This document shows, piece after piece, positions 1 to 8,181 of a DNA stretch of 41,721 bases. Under the pieces are notes generated by a model. The model worked only from the letters and a program-made list of their open reading frames with translations, had not been told where the DNA came from and searched no databases. Origin of the DNA: an uncultured Collinsella sp. (GTDB lineage Bacteria; Actinomycetota; Coriobacteriia; Coriobacteriales; Coriobacteriaceae); NCBI GenBank assembly GCA_902496455.1, contig CABVAY010000018.1, positions 1-41,721 on the forward strand, written 5' to 3'. Position 1 is the first letter of the stretch. Each line of letters opens with the position of its first letter. Position numbers and translations under genes: made by a program.

Positions 1-1
1 G

Positions 2-1900
2 CAGATGCAGGCCAACTGGATCGGCCGCTCCGAGGGCGCCGAGGTCGACTTTACCCTGTGCGACAAGGATGGCGAGCCCATCGAGGGCGATGAGGGCAAG
101 ATCACCGTCTTCACCACGCGTGCCGATACGCTCTTTGGCGTCTCCTTCTTTGTCCTGGCTCCCGAGTACGCCGGCCTGCATGAGCTCGTCGAGGGCACGG
201 AGTACGAGGAGGCCGTCACCAAGATCGTCGAGGACTCCAAGCATATCTCTGCCGTCGAGCGTGCCCAGGGCACCCTCGAGAAGCACGGTGCCTTCACGGG
301 CCGCTATGTGGTAAACCCCGTCAACGGCGAGAAGGTCCCCGTGTGGGTTGCCGATTATGTCGTTGCCGACTACGGTACCGGTGCCGTCATGGCCGTTCCC
401 TGTGGCGACCAGCGCGACTTTGAGTTTGCCCGTAAGTACGACCTGCCGATCGTGCCGATCATCCTGGACGATGACGATCGCGCTGCCGTCGAGGCCAGCG
501 GCGAGACCATCGATACCTTCCATGCCGAGACCGTCGACTGGGATTGCGCCCACGCTGCCGAGGGCACGCTGGTCCAGTCCGGCAAGTACACCGGCATGCG
601 CGGCGGTAAGCACTCCGAGGGCGAGGCTGCGATCGTGGTCGACCTCGAGGCCATGGGCTGCGGTCGTCGCAAGGTCGAGTTCCGCCTGCGCGACTGGCTC
701 ATTTCCCGTCAGCGCTATTGGGGCAACCCCATCCCGGCCATCCACTGCGAGCACTGCGGCATCGTCCCCGTGCCCGAGGATCAGCTGCCGGTGACGCTGC
801 CCGAGAACCTGGACTTGGGCGCCGGCGAAACCCTCGCCGAGTGCAAGGAGTTCTACGAGACCACCTGCCCGGTCTGCGGCCGCCCGGCCAAGCGCGAGAC
901 CGATACCATGGACACGTTCACCTGCTCCAGCTGGTATTACCTGCGCTATACCGACCCGCACAACACCGAGCTGCCCTTCTCCCGCGAGGCAGCCGACCGT
1001 TGGATGCCCGTCGATAACTACATCGGTGGCATCGAGCACGCCATTTTGCACCTGCTCTACAGCCGCTTCTTTACCAAGGCGCTGCGCGACCTGGGTCTGC
1101 TGAGTGTTGACGAGCCCTTCACCAACCTGCTGTGCCAGGGCATGGTCAAGGACGAGAACGGCGACACCATGTCCAAGTCCAAAGGCAACGTCGTGCCCCC
1201 GAGCTCGGTTATCGAGCCCTACGGCGCCGACACCATGCGTCTGGCGATCCTGTTTATCGCCCCGCCCGAGAAGGACTTCGACTGGGATCCCAAGGCCGTC
1301 GAGGGCGCCAACCGCTTTATCAAGCGCGCCTGGCGTATCGTGTGGCAGCTCGTCCAGTCGGGTGACGCCAACGTGGCCTTCGACAAGTCCGTGCTCGGCG
1401 AGACCGCGATGAAGCTCTACCGTGAGCGTCACCGCACCATCGCCAAGTGCACCGAGGACTTCGATCGCGGCCAGTTCAACACCGCGATCTCGGCCGTCAT
1501 GGAGCTCGTCAACGCGGCGAGCGCCTACCTCAACGCCACCGAGGGTGCTGACCGCGACAAGGCCCTGTGCTACGGCGTGGCCAAGGACATCGTGAGCGTC
1601 CTGGCGCCCATCTGCCCGTTCTGGGCCGACGAGCTGTGGCACGAGGCGCTCGGCTGCGAGGGCAACGCTTACACCGCCTCCTGGCCCGAGTTCGACCTGG
1701 CCGAGTCCATCGAGGACACGGTGCAGATCGTCGTCCAGGTACTCGGCAAGGTCCGTGGCCGCATCGACGTGGCCCGCGATGCCTCCAACGAGGAAATGCA
1801 GGCTGCCGCCGAGACCGCCGTCGCCAAGTGGCTCGACGGCAAGACGGTCGTCAAGGCCATCTGCGTGCCCGGCAAGCTGGTCAACCTGGTGGTCAAGTAA
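2..1900 (+). CDS. leuS: leucyl-tRNA synthetase, 5'-truncated by window edge
   Basis: Charges tRNA-Leu with leucine in the cytoplasm. The reading frame is open from base 2, and 632 C-terminal residues are visible. The N-terminal Rossmann half with the HIGH motif lies outside the window. The visible part begins at the junction into the CP1 editing domain (NWIGRSEGAEVDF). It carries the threonine-rich editing peptide TTRADTLFG and the editing segment GTGAVMAVPCGDQRD, which keeps the catalytic Asp. Paired cysteines follow (CEHCG, later CPVCG), as in the zinc domain. The signature loop at about 1166-1186 reads TMSKSKGN, with Thr in place of the first Lys of KMSKS. The anticodon-binding and C-terminal domains finish the protein at a TAA. 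A strong terminator follows, so leuS ends its transcription unit. Confidence 0.97.
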   Translation, partial: QMQANWIGRSEGAEVDFTLCDKDGEPIEGDEGKITVFTTRADTLFGVSFFVLAPEYAGLHELVEGTEYEEAVTKIVEDSKHISAVERAQGTLEKHGAFTGRYVVNPVNGEKVPVWVADYVVADYGTGAVMAVPCGDQRDFEFARKYDLPIVPIILDDDDRAAVEASGETIDTFHAETVDWDCAHAAEGTLVQSGKYTGMRGGKHSEGEAAIVVDLEAMGCGRRKVEFRLRDWLISRQRYWGNPIPAIHCEHCGIVPVPEDQLPVTLPENLDLGAGETLAECKEFYETTCPVCGRPAKRETDTMDTFTCSSWYYLRYTDPHNTELPFSREAADRWMPVDNYIGGIEHAILHLLYSRFFTKALRDLGLLSVDEPFTNLLCQGMVKDENGDTMSKSKGNVVPPSSVIEPYGADTMRLAILFIAPPEKDFDWDPKAVEGANRFIKRAWRIVWQLVQSGDANVAFDKSVLGETAMKLYRERHRTIAKCTEDFDRGQFNTAISAVMELVNAASAYLNATEGADRDKALCYGVAKDIVSVLAPICPFWADELWHEALGCEGNAYTASWPEFDLAESIEDTVQIVVQVLGKVRGRIDVARDASNEEMQAAAETAVAKWLDGKTVVKAICVPGKLVNLVVK

Positions 1901-1928
1901 GCATTGCGCGCTTAACTGACGCATAAAA

Positions 1929-1965
1929 GACGAGGGGCGATCCGATTGGGTCGTCCCTCGTTTTT
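1929..1965 (+). terminator. Rho-independent terminator of leuS
   Basis: A 14-bp stem (1930-1943 with 1948-1961) is fully paired with two G-U wobbles. It closes a GATT loop and is followed by TTTTT. It lies 29 bases after the leuS stop. Confidence 0.92.
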
Positions 1966-2051
1966 CATGTATCTGCCCTGATGTCTGCGGTCAATTGTCC
2001 TATTCTTGTGGAGATGCTGTGGGCGCGCTGACCTGCGGATTTCTTTAACGC

Positions 2052-2080
2052 TTGCACGTTTTCGCAGGTATTGGTATAGT
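2052..2080 (+). promoter_or_regulatory. Sigma-70-type promoter of the rimP-nusA-infB operon
   Basis: TTGCAC (2052-2057) and TATAGT (2075-2080) are separated by 17 bases. Transcription should start near 2087, giving a leader of about 70 bases before rimP. It is the best-looking promoter in the first half of the window. Confidence 0.8.
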
Positions 2081-2107
2081 TTACTTGCAAATGAAGTTGT
2101 AATTGAA

Positions 2108-2141
2108 AGAAGTGGGGTTTCGGCTCCGCTTCTTTTTTGTA
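2108..2141 (+). terminator. Leader terminator/attenuator upstream of rimP
   Basis: An 11-bp stem (AAGAAGTGGGG with CTCCGCTTCTT, two G-U wobbles) closes a TTTCGG loop and runs into a T-rich tract. It lies between the promoter at 2052-2080 and the rimP ribosome binding site (GGAGG, 2147-2151). Read-through must therefore be regulated or partial. In Bacillus and E. coli, NusA is known to feed back on terminators in its own operon leader. The same role here is inference. Confidence 0.75.
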
Positions 2142-2158
2142 TGGATGGAGGTGCCGCA

Positions 2159-2653
2159 ATGGTCAAGACCAAGACCGAGCAGGCGATCATTGACGCGCTC
2201 GAGGCCGTCGCTCCCCAGCACGATGTCGATATTGTCGACGTTGAGCTCGTGGGCGCCACCAAGGCCCCCTGCGTGCGCGTGCGTATCGAGGGTGCCGAGG
2301 GTCAGAGCCTGTCGCTCAACGACGTCACGGCCAATACCAAGTGGGTCGGCGAGGTGATCGAGGAGCTCGACCCCATTTCTTCGAGCTATACGCTCGAGGT
2401 GTCGAGCCCGGGTATGGCGCGCCCGCTGCGCCGTCCGCGCGACTTTGCCCGCTTTGTGGGCGAGGACTGCGAGCTCACCTCCACCGCCATCGAGGGCCGT
2501 CGCAAGTACTCCGGCAAGATTGCCGCAGCGACCGAGACGAACGTGACCCTCGAGCTCGAGGACGGCGAGTCCGTCACCCTCGATTTCTCTGATGTTAAAA
2601 AGTGCAAGTTGAAGCCCACCTACGACTTCAAGCCCGCGAAGGAAGGAAAGTAA
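2159..2653 (+). CDS. rimP: ribosome maturation factor RimP
   Basis: A 164-residue protein needed for maturation of the 30S subunit. It has the two-domain RimP layout: an N-terminal alpha/beta domain with VDIVDVELVG and the conserved SLEVSSPG-type segment (here YTLEVSSPGMARPLRRP), then a C-terminal SH3-like domain (YSGKIAAATETNVTLELEDG). ATG 2159 is chosen because GGAGG lies 7 bases upstream. The frame extends further 5', but that stretch covers the promoter and leader hairpin and is not protein-like. It is the first gene of the operon, and nusA starts one base after its stop. Confidence 0.95.
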   Translation: MVKTKTEQAIIDALEAVAPQHDVDIVDVELVGATKAPCVRVRIEGAEGQSLSLNDVTANTKWVGEVIEELDPISSSYTLEVSSPGMARPLRRPRDFARFVGEDCELTSTAIEGRRKYSGKIAAATETNVTLELEDGESVTLDFSDVKKCKLKPTYDFKPAKEGK

Positions 2654-2654
2654 G

Positions 2655-3902
2655 ATGGCAGCATCCGACATGATGTCCGCCCTGATGGAGCTTTGCCAGG
2701 AGAGGCACATCGACCAGCTCTACCTGATCGACCGCCTGGAGCAGTCGCTCGCCAAGAGCTATGCCGAGATCCTGCACCTTGAGTGGGGCGCCAAGGTGAC
2801 CATCGACCGCACCACCGGCAAGATCTACGTCTACCGTCTGGAGCCGATCGACGATTCCATGGACGAGGAGGGCAACTTCACCGAGTTCGAGGAGATCGAC
2901 GTCACCCCCAAGAACACGAGCCGCATCGCCGCCCAGCACGCCAAGGCCGAGATCAACGCCATCGTGCGCAACTCCGCCCGCGAGCAGATCTACGAGGAGT
3001 TCTCCGGACGTATCGGTGACCTCATCAGCGGTACCGTGCTGCAGTCCACGCCCGACTTCACGATCGTCAAGATCCGCGATGGCGTCGAGGCCGAGCTGCC
3101 GCATTTTGACCAGCGCCGTTACGAGAACGAGCGCAACGAGCGTCCGATGGGCGAGCGCTATCTGCACAACCAGCACATCAAGGCCGTGATCATCGACGTC
3201 CGCGACCCCAACTCCAACCTGCAGCCGGTTCGCGGCGAGCACAGCCGTCCGCCGATCGTCATCTCCCGCACCCATCCCGAGCTCATGCGTCGTCTGTTTG
3301 AGCAGGAGGTGCCCGAGATCTATGAGGGCACCGTCCAGATCAAGTCGATCGCCCGCGAGCCCGGCCAGCGCTCCAAGGTCGCCGTCCACTCGCTCGACGA
3401 TCGCCTGGATCCCGTGGGCGCCTGCGTCGGCCCCAAGGGCAGCCGTGTCCGCGCCGTCGTGGGCGAGCTTCGCGGCGAGCGCGTCGACGTCATCCTGTGG
3501 GATGCCGATCCGGCCGTCTACGTCGCCAACGCCCTGTCGCCCGCCAAGGTCACGCGCGTCCTCATCGACGAGGAGAAGGCCTACGCCGGCGTGATCGTGC
3601 CCGACGACCAGCTTTCGCTCGCCATCGGCAAGGAGGGCCAGAACGCCCGCCTCGCCGCCCGTCTGACCGGCTGGCACATCGACATCAAGTCCGAGACCCT
3701 TGCCGCCGACATCCTCAAGAACGTCCCCGTTCACGAGGAGCCCGCCGCCGACTTGATCGGTGACGAGGAGGACGACGACGTCCGTCGCTGCGAGTACGTG
3801 TCCGAGGACGGCATTCAGTGCCGCAACCAGGCCCGCCCCGGCTCCCGTTTCTGCGGTGTCCACGACACCGACGCCTTCGATGATGCGGAGGACCTGATCT
3901 AG
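2655..3902 (+). CDS. nusA: transcription termination/antitermination factor NusA with a Cys/His C-terminal tail
   Basis: Binds RNA polymerase and modulates pausing, termination and antitermination. The 415 residues comprise an N-terminal RNAP-binding domain, an S1 domain from about residue 117 (GDLISGTVLQ), KH1 (VGPKGSRVRAV near 259) and KH2 (AIGKEGQNARLAARL near 324). These are the expected NusA domains. The unusual part is the end. After an acidic linker (DEEDDDV) come C379, C389, C400 and H403, spaced C-x9-C-x10-C-x2-H, then another acidic run. This looks like a small zinc-binding module and is not part of the classical NusA core. The gene normally found next in many actinobacteria and firmicutes, ylxR (DUF448), is absent. 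The start is supported by GGAAGGA just upstream. Confidence 0.96.
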   Translation: MAASDMMSALMELCQERHIDQLYLIDRLEQSLAKSYAEILHLEWGAKVTIDRTTGKIYVYRLEPIDDSMDEEGNFTEFEEIDVTPKNTSRIAAQHAKAEINAIVRNSAREQIYEEFSGRIGDLISGTVLQSTPDFTIVKIRDGVEAELPHFDQRRYENERNERPMGERYLHNQHIKAVIIDVRDPNSNLQPVRGEHSRPPIVISRTHPELMRRLFEQEVPEIYEGTVQIKSIAREPGQRSKVAVHSLDDRLDPVGACVGPKGSRVRAVVGELRGERVDVILWDADPAVYVANALSPAKVTRVLIDEEKAYAGVIVPDDQLSLAIGKEGQNARLAARLTGWHIDIKSETLAADILKNVPVHEEPAADLIGDEEDDDVRRCEYVSEDGIQCRNQARPGSRFCGVHDTDAFDDAEDLI

Positions 3903-3911
3903 CGCGCGGTC

Positions 3912-3972
3912 GCGCCGGGCGGGTCCCGGCGCATCTCCCACGCTCGTTCAGTCTCTAGGCACCCAAGGTGCC
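3912..3972 (+). repeat. Two short hairpins between nusA and infB
   Basis: GCGCCGGG (3912-3919) pairs perfectly with CCCGGCGC (3925-3932) across a 5-base loop. GGCACC (3958-3963) pairs with GGTGCC (3967-3972) across CAA. Neither has a T-run, so they do not look like intrinsic terminators. They occupy most of the 91-base gap and end just before the infB ribosome binding site, so they may affect RNA processing or infB translation (inference). Confidence 0.55.
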
Positions 3973-3993
3973 AGAAAGGGTAGGTGAAGTCAT

Positions 3994-6708
3994 ATGGCAA
4001 AAGTCCGTGTGTCCACCCTGGCCAAAGAGTTCGGCATGACCTCCAAGGAACTGATGGGTCATCTCGCCGAAATGAAGATTCCCGCTAAGTCCGCTTCCTC
4101 CGCTCTGGAGGACGCTTACGTCGCCATGGTCCGCAAGCAGCTCGCCTCGGTGATCGAGGCCCGCGCCAAGGAAGTCGAGGCCGCCAAGCAGGCCGAGGAG
4201 GAGGCAGCCGCCGCCGAGGAGGCAGCGCGCGCTGCCGAGGCCGAGCGCGAGCGCATCGCCGCCGAGAAGGCACGCGAGGAGGAGCGCCGCCAGTTCGCCG
4301 CCGCCCAGGCTGCCGAGGAGGCCGCCCGCGCCGAGGCCGAGGCCAAGAAGAAGGCCGAGCAGGAGCGCCTTGCCCGCGAGAAGGAGGAGGCTGCCCGCGA
4401 GGCCCAGCGCCGCGCCGTTCCCGCTTCCGACTCCGGTTCGCGCTTCCGTTCGCTGCTCGACCAGATCGCCGCACAGGAGACCGTTCTCAAGGAGAAGAAG
4501 GACGCCGAGGCGAAGGCCAAGGCCGAGCGCGCCGCCGAGCGCGGCAACCGTCGTGGCGGCAACAACGACCGTCGCGGTGGCCGTCGTAACGACCGCAACG
4601 CCTCCGACAGCAACTCCGAGCGCAACGCCTCCGAGAGCCGTCCGCACAGCCATCGCACCAACGCCAGCAACAACGTCGCTGCCGGCATGGACTTCCCCAA
4701 CCCCGATAAGCAGGGCAAGGGCAAGAAGCGCAAGGGCGGTCACGGCAACGATGAGGACCACTACAGCCGCATGGCGCGTGAGGCCGAGGAGTACAGCCGC
4801 GAGAAGGTGCTCGAGGAGGCCCGCGCCGCCGTCGAGGAGGCCTCTCGCGAGTCCACCGGTCGCCGCAAGAAGCGCAAGGAGAAGCGCGAGCGCGAGGCTG
4901 CTAAGGCTCAGGAGGAGCGCAAGATTGAGGAGGCGCTGGCCCAGGGCGTGAACCCCGAGGAGCTCGACGCCATCAAGGTCTCCCAGGGCGTTACCGTCCA
5001 GGAGCTCGCCGAGGCGCTCGACGTTCCGGCCAACGACATCATCAAGCGCCTGTTCCTGCTGGGCACGCCGCTCACGATGACGCAGTCCATGTCCGACGAC
5101 CTCGTCGAGCTCGTTGCCGACGACCTGGGCCGTCAGATCAAGATCATCACCCCCGAGGAGGAGAACACCTTCTCGTTCTACGACGATCCCGCCGACCTTA
5201 AGCCGCGCGCCCCGGTCGTCACCGTCATGGGCCACGTCGACCACGGTAAGACGAGCCTCCTCGACGCTATCCGTCACACCGGCGTTGCTGCCGGCGAGGC
5301 GGGCGGCATTACGCAGGCCATCGGCGCTTCGCAGGTCATGATCAACGACCGCAAGATCACCTTCATCGATACTCCGGGTCACGCTACCTTTACGGCCATG
5401 CGTGCCCGTGGCGCCAAGGTGACCGACATCGTCATCCTGATTGTTGCCGCCGACGACGGCGTCATGCCCCAGACCGTCGAGTCGATCAACCACGCCAAGG
5501 CCGCCGGCGTACCCATCGTCGTTGCCGTCAACAAGATCGATAAGCCGGGCGCCAACCCCGATCGCGTGCGCCAGGAGCTCACCGAGTACGGCGTCATCCC
5601 CGAGGAGTGGGGCGGACAAAACATGTTCGTCAACATCTCGGCCAAGCAGAAGATCGGTATCGACGATCTTCTGGAGACCGTGCTGCTCCAGGCCGACGTG
5701 CTCGAGCTCAAGGCTAACCCGGACACCTTTGCCTCCGGCAACGTCCTCGAGGCCAAGCTCGACAAGGGCCGCGGTTCGGTCGCTACCGTGCTCGTGACCC
5801 GCGGTACCCTGCACGTGGGCGATACGCTGGTCGCTGGCCTTACCTACGGCCGCGTCCGCGCCATGCTCGACCCCAAGGGTCGCGCCGTCACCGAGGCCGG
5901 TCCCTCCGACGCTGTCGAGATCCTGGGTCTGCAGTCCGTGCCCAACGCCGGCGACGAGTTCCGCGTGTTCGAGGACGAGCGCGAGGCTCGCGCCCTTGCC
6001 GACGAGCGTTCGCTCAAGGCCCGTATCGAGGAGCAGAGCCGCGTGAAGCACGTCACGCTCGAGAACCTCTTCGAGACCATCGCCGACGCCGAGGTCAAGG
6101 AGCTCAACCTGATCATCAAGGCCGACGTCCAGGGTTCCATCGAGGCCCTTCAGGACTCGCTCGACAAGATGGATCAGTCCGAGGTTCGCATCAACACGAT
6201 CCACTCCGCCGTTGGCGCCATCAACGAGACCGACGTCGTCCTGGCCGACGCCTCCAACGCCATCATCATCGGATTTGGCGTCCGTCCCGACGGTAAGGCC
6301 CGCTCCGCCGCCGAGCGCGAGGGCGTCGAGATCCGTTGCTACGACGTCATCTACAAGTGCCTCGAGGAGCTCGACGCCGCCCGTATCGGCATGCTCAAGC
6401 CCACCGAGGTCGAGGTCGCCACGGGTACCGCGACCGTTCTGGACACCTTCAAGGTGCCCAAAGTCGGTATCGCCGCCGGTGTCCGCGTCGAAGAGGGCGA
6501 GATCGCCGCGACCGATTCCGTGCGCCTGGTGCGCGACGGTATCGTGGTCTTCAACGGCAAGATCGCCTCGATGCGCCACTACAAGGACGAGGCCAAGAGC
6601 CTCAAGAGCGGTTCCGAGGGCGGCATTGGCCTGGAGAACTTCCAGGACATCAAGCCCGGCGACCAGATCGAGGGTTACCGCATCGACCAGGTTGCCCGTA
6701 CCGAGTAG
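3994..6708 (+). CDS. infB: translation initiation factor IF-2
   Basis: GTPase that brings initiator tRNA to the 30S subunit and promotes 50S joining. The 904 residues start with an IF2_N domain (VSTLAKEFGMTSKELMGHLAEM). A long, highly charged Ala/Glu/Arg-rich segment follows to about residue 320, then a second IF2_N domain (VTVQELAEALDVPANDIIKRL, about 332-390). The GTPase domain has G1 GHVDHGKTS near 412, G3 DTPGHATF near 458 and G4 NKID near 512. Domains II, III and the C-terminal initiator-tRNA-binding domain complete it. Length and order are normal for an actinobacterial IF2. ATG 3994 has an AGGTGA ribosome binding site upstream. Confidence 0.97.
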   Translation: MAKVRVSTLAKEFGMTSKELMGHLAEMKIPAKSASSALEDAYVAMVRKQLASVIEARAKEVEAAKQAEEEAAAAEEAARAAEAERERIAAEKAREEERRQFAAAQAAEEAARAEAEAKKKAEQERLAREKEEAAREAQRRAVPASDSGSRFRSLLDQIAAQETVLKEKKDAEAKAKAERAAERGNRRGGNNDRRGGRRNDRNASDSNSERNASESRPHSHRTNASNNVAAGMDFPNPDKQGKGKKRKGGHGNDEDHYSRMAREAEEYSREKVLEEARAAVEEASRESTGRRKKRKEKREREAAKAQEERKIEEALAQGVNPEELDAIKVSQGVTVQELAEALDVPANDIIKRLFLLGTPLTMTQSMSDDLVELVADDLGRQIKIITPEEENTFSFYDDPADLKPRAPVVTVMGHVDHGKTSLLDAIRHTGVAAGEAGGITQAIGASQVMINDRKITFIDTPGHATFTAMRARGAKVTDIVILIVAADDGVMPQTVESINHAKAAGVPIVVAVNKIDKPGANPDRVRQELTEYGVIPEEWGGQNMFVNISAKQKIGIDDLLETVLLQADVLELKANPDTFASGNVLEAKLDKGRGSVATVLVTRGTLHVGDTLVAGLTYGRVRAMLDPKGRAVTEAGPSDAVEILGLQSVPNAGDEFRVFEDEREARALADERSLKARIEEQSRVKHVTLENLFETIADAEVKELNLIIKADVQGSIEALQDSLDKMDQSEVRINTIHSAVGAINETDVVLADASNAIIIGFGVRPDGKARSAAEREGVEIRCYDVIYKCLEELDAARIGMLKPTEVEVATGTATVLDTFKVPKVGIAAGVRVEEGEIAATDSVRLVRDGIVVFNGKIASMRHYKDEAKSLKSGSEGGIGLENFQDIKPGDQIEGYRIDQVARTE

Positions 6709-6719
6709 GGGGTAGCTCT

Positions 6720-7130
6720 ATGAAGCAAACGCAGGCAACCCGCCGTCTGGGCGAGCAGCTTCGCGAGAAGCTCGGTTATATCCTGCTCTTTGAGGTTTCC
6801 GATCCGCGTCTCGACCTGGTTACTTTGACCGCGGTCGAGGTCGCGGTGGACCGTTCGTTCGCGCGTGTGTACGTGTCGTGCGATGCGAGTCGCTACGACG
6901 AGGTCATGGAGGCGCTCGCTAGCGCTAAGGGCCGTATTCGCAGCCTGTTGGCTCGCTCGCTCGATTGGCGTGTTACGCCCGAGCTCGATTTTCGCATCGA
7001 TCGCTCGACCGATGAGGCCGAGCGCATCACGCGTGCGCTGGAAAACGTTCCCGCCACGCTTGCGATCGAAAAGGACGAGGACGGCTATCCGATAGCGGAT
7101 GCCGCCCAGGAGGCAGCTTTAGATGACTAA
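6720..7130 (+). CDS. rbfA: 30S ribosome-binding factor RbfA
   Basis: A small (136-residue) KH-fold protein that binds 16S rRNA during late 30S assembly. The sequence has the family features: a basic N-terminus (TRRLGEQLREKLGYIL), the segment VSDPRLDLVTLTAVEVAVDRSFARVYVS, and the terminal helix leading to LDFRIDRSTDEAERI. The start at ATG 6720 follows GGGGG at the end of infB. A longer upstream frame inside infB is a shadow. Its stop overlaps the next gene by 8 bases, indicating coupled translation. Confidence 0.94.
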   Translation: MKQTQATRRLGEQLREKLGYILLFEVSDPRLDLVTLTAVEVAVDRSFARVYVSCDASRYDEVMEALASAKGRIRSLLARSLDWRVTPELDFRIDRSTDEAERITRALENVPATLAIEKDEDGYPIADAAQEAALDD

Positions 7131-8166
7131 TTCCGCCGACCTCGCCTCGTGCGAGTCTGCAGATATTCAGCGACGCATCCTCGAGCTCATCGAGGGTGCG
7201 TCCTCCATTGCGATTTCGGGACATACGTCTCCCGATGGTGACGCCCTGGGCTCCGTGCTGGGCCTGGGCTTATCGCTTATGAAGTTTTTCCCCAACAAGG
7301 ACATTGCGCTGCTGCTGGCAGACGATGATCCGGTGCCGCGCATCTACCGCTTTATGGAGGGCGCCGATCGCTTGGCGCCCGCATCTGCGTACACCGGCAA
7401 TCCGGACCTGTTTATCTCGGTGGATGTGCCGGTCGTCGAGCGCCTCAACAACTCGGCCGAGGTACTTCGCCGCTCCAAGCATGTGGTGTGCTTCGATCAC
7501 CATCCGGCGCGCGAGGAGTTTGCCGAGCTGAGCCTGAGGCGTGTCGATGCCGCGGCCTGCGCCATGATCATCGACCGTTTCTTGGATAATTGCGGCATTG
7601 TCGCCCGTGATGGCGTCGCGACTTGCTTGCTGTGCGGCTTGGTGACCGACACCGGTCGTTTCCAGTACCAGAATGCCGATGCTGCCGCGTTCCACGCCGC
7701 TTCGCGCCTGGTAGCCCATGGCGCCAATCCGGCTCGTGTCGCGCTCGAGGTCTATCAGAGCATGCGCGTCGAGTTTTTGCACCTCAAGTCCATTGTCATG
7801 GGCCGTATTAAGACGGTCGCGCACGGACGCGTGGCGTATAGCTATGCCTACCAGAGCGACCTTGAGGCCTGCGGCGTCACCTCTGATGAATGTGACGGTC
7901 TGGTCGATGTGGTGCGTGCGGTGATGGGCGTTGAGGTATGTCTGTTCTTAAAGGGCATCGATGGCGATACCAAGGTGCGCGGCAACCTGCGCTCCAAGGG
8001 TGACCTCGATGTGTCCGAGATCGCTGCCAACTTTGGCGGTGGCGGGCATCATGCCGCTGCCGGCTTTACCAACAACGGAACGATTCGCGAGACGCTCGCC
8101 GTGGCACTTCCCATGCTGGCCGAGCTGGTGGGGGAGGATCCCGCTTCGGTGACCGTCGAGCTCTAA
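7123..8166 (+). CDS. nrnA: DHH-family oligoribonuclease/pAp phosphatase (NrnA-like)
   Basis: Member of the DHH/DHHA1 phosphoesterases that degrade nanoRNA and, in NrnA proteins, dephosphorylate 3'-phosphoadenosine 5'-phosphate. The 347 residues carry the metal-binding motifs in order: SGHTSPDGDALGS (motif I), DVPV (motif II), CFDHHPAREEF (motif III, the DHH signature) and GLVTDTGRFQY (motif IV). Near the C-terminus is the DHHA1 glycine motif NFGGGGHHAAAGF. The place between rbfA and truB is standard in Gram-positive genomes. The exact substrate cannot be read from the sequence. Cyclic-di-AMP or pGpG hydrolysis are alternatives within the family. Confidence 0.92.
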   Translation: MTNSADLASCESADIQRRILELIEGASSIAISGHTSPDGDALGSVLGLGLSLMKFFPNKDIALLLADDDPVPRIYRFMEGADRLAPASAYTGNPDLFISVDVPVVERLNNSAEVLRRSKHVVCFDHHPAREEFAELSLRRVDAAACAMIIDRFLDNCGIVARDGVATCLLCGLVTDTGRFQYQNADAAAFHAASRLVAHGANPARVALEVYQSMRVEFLHLKSIVMGRIKTVAHGRVAYSYAYQSDLEACGVTSDECDGLVDVVRAVMGVEVCLFLKGIDGDTKVRGNLRSKGDLDVSEIAANFGGGGHHAAAGFTNNGTIRETLAVALPMLAELVGEDPASVTVEL

Positions 8167-8181
8167 TTTTTTGGATGGTAC

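Noticed and set aside
2006..2158. N-terminal extension of rimP
   Set aside because: It would translate the promoter and the leader terminator. The ribosome binding site points to ATG 2159.
2628..3941. Minus-strand frame opposite nusA
   Set aside because: Antisense of a well-supported gene, with repetitive Asp/Gly/Val composition typical of shadow frames in this genome.
3955..6579. Very long minus-strand open frame opposite infB
   Set aside because: It is the antisense of a clear IF2 gene. Its composition (Gly, Leu, Val, Asp, His in shifted-codon pattern) is a GC-rich shadow with no ribosome binding site or domain.
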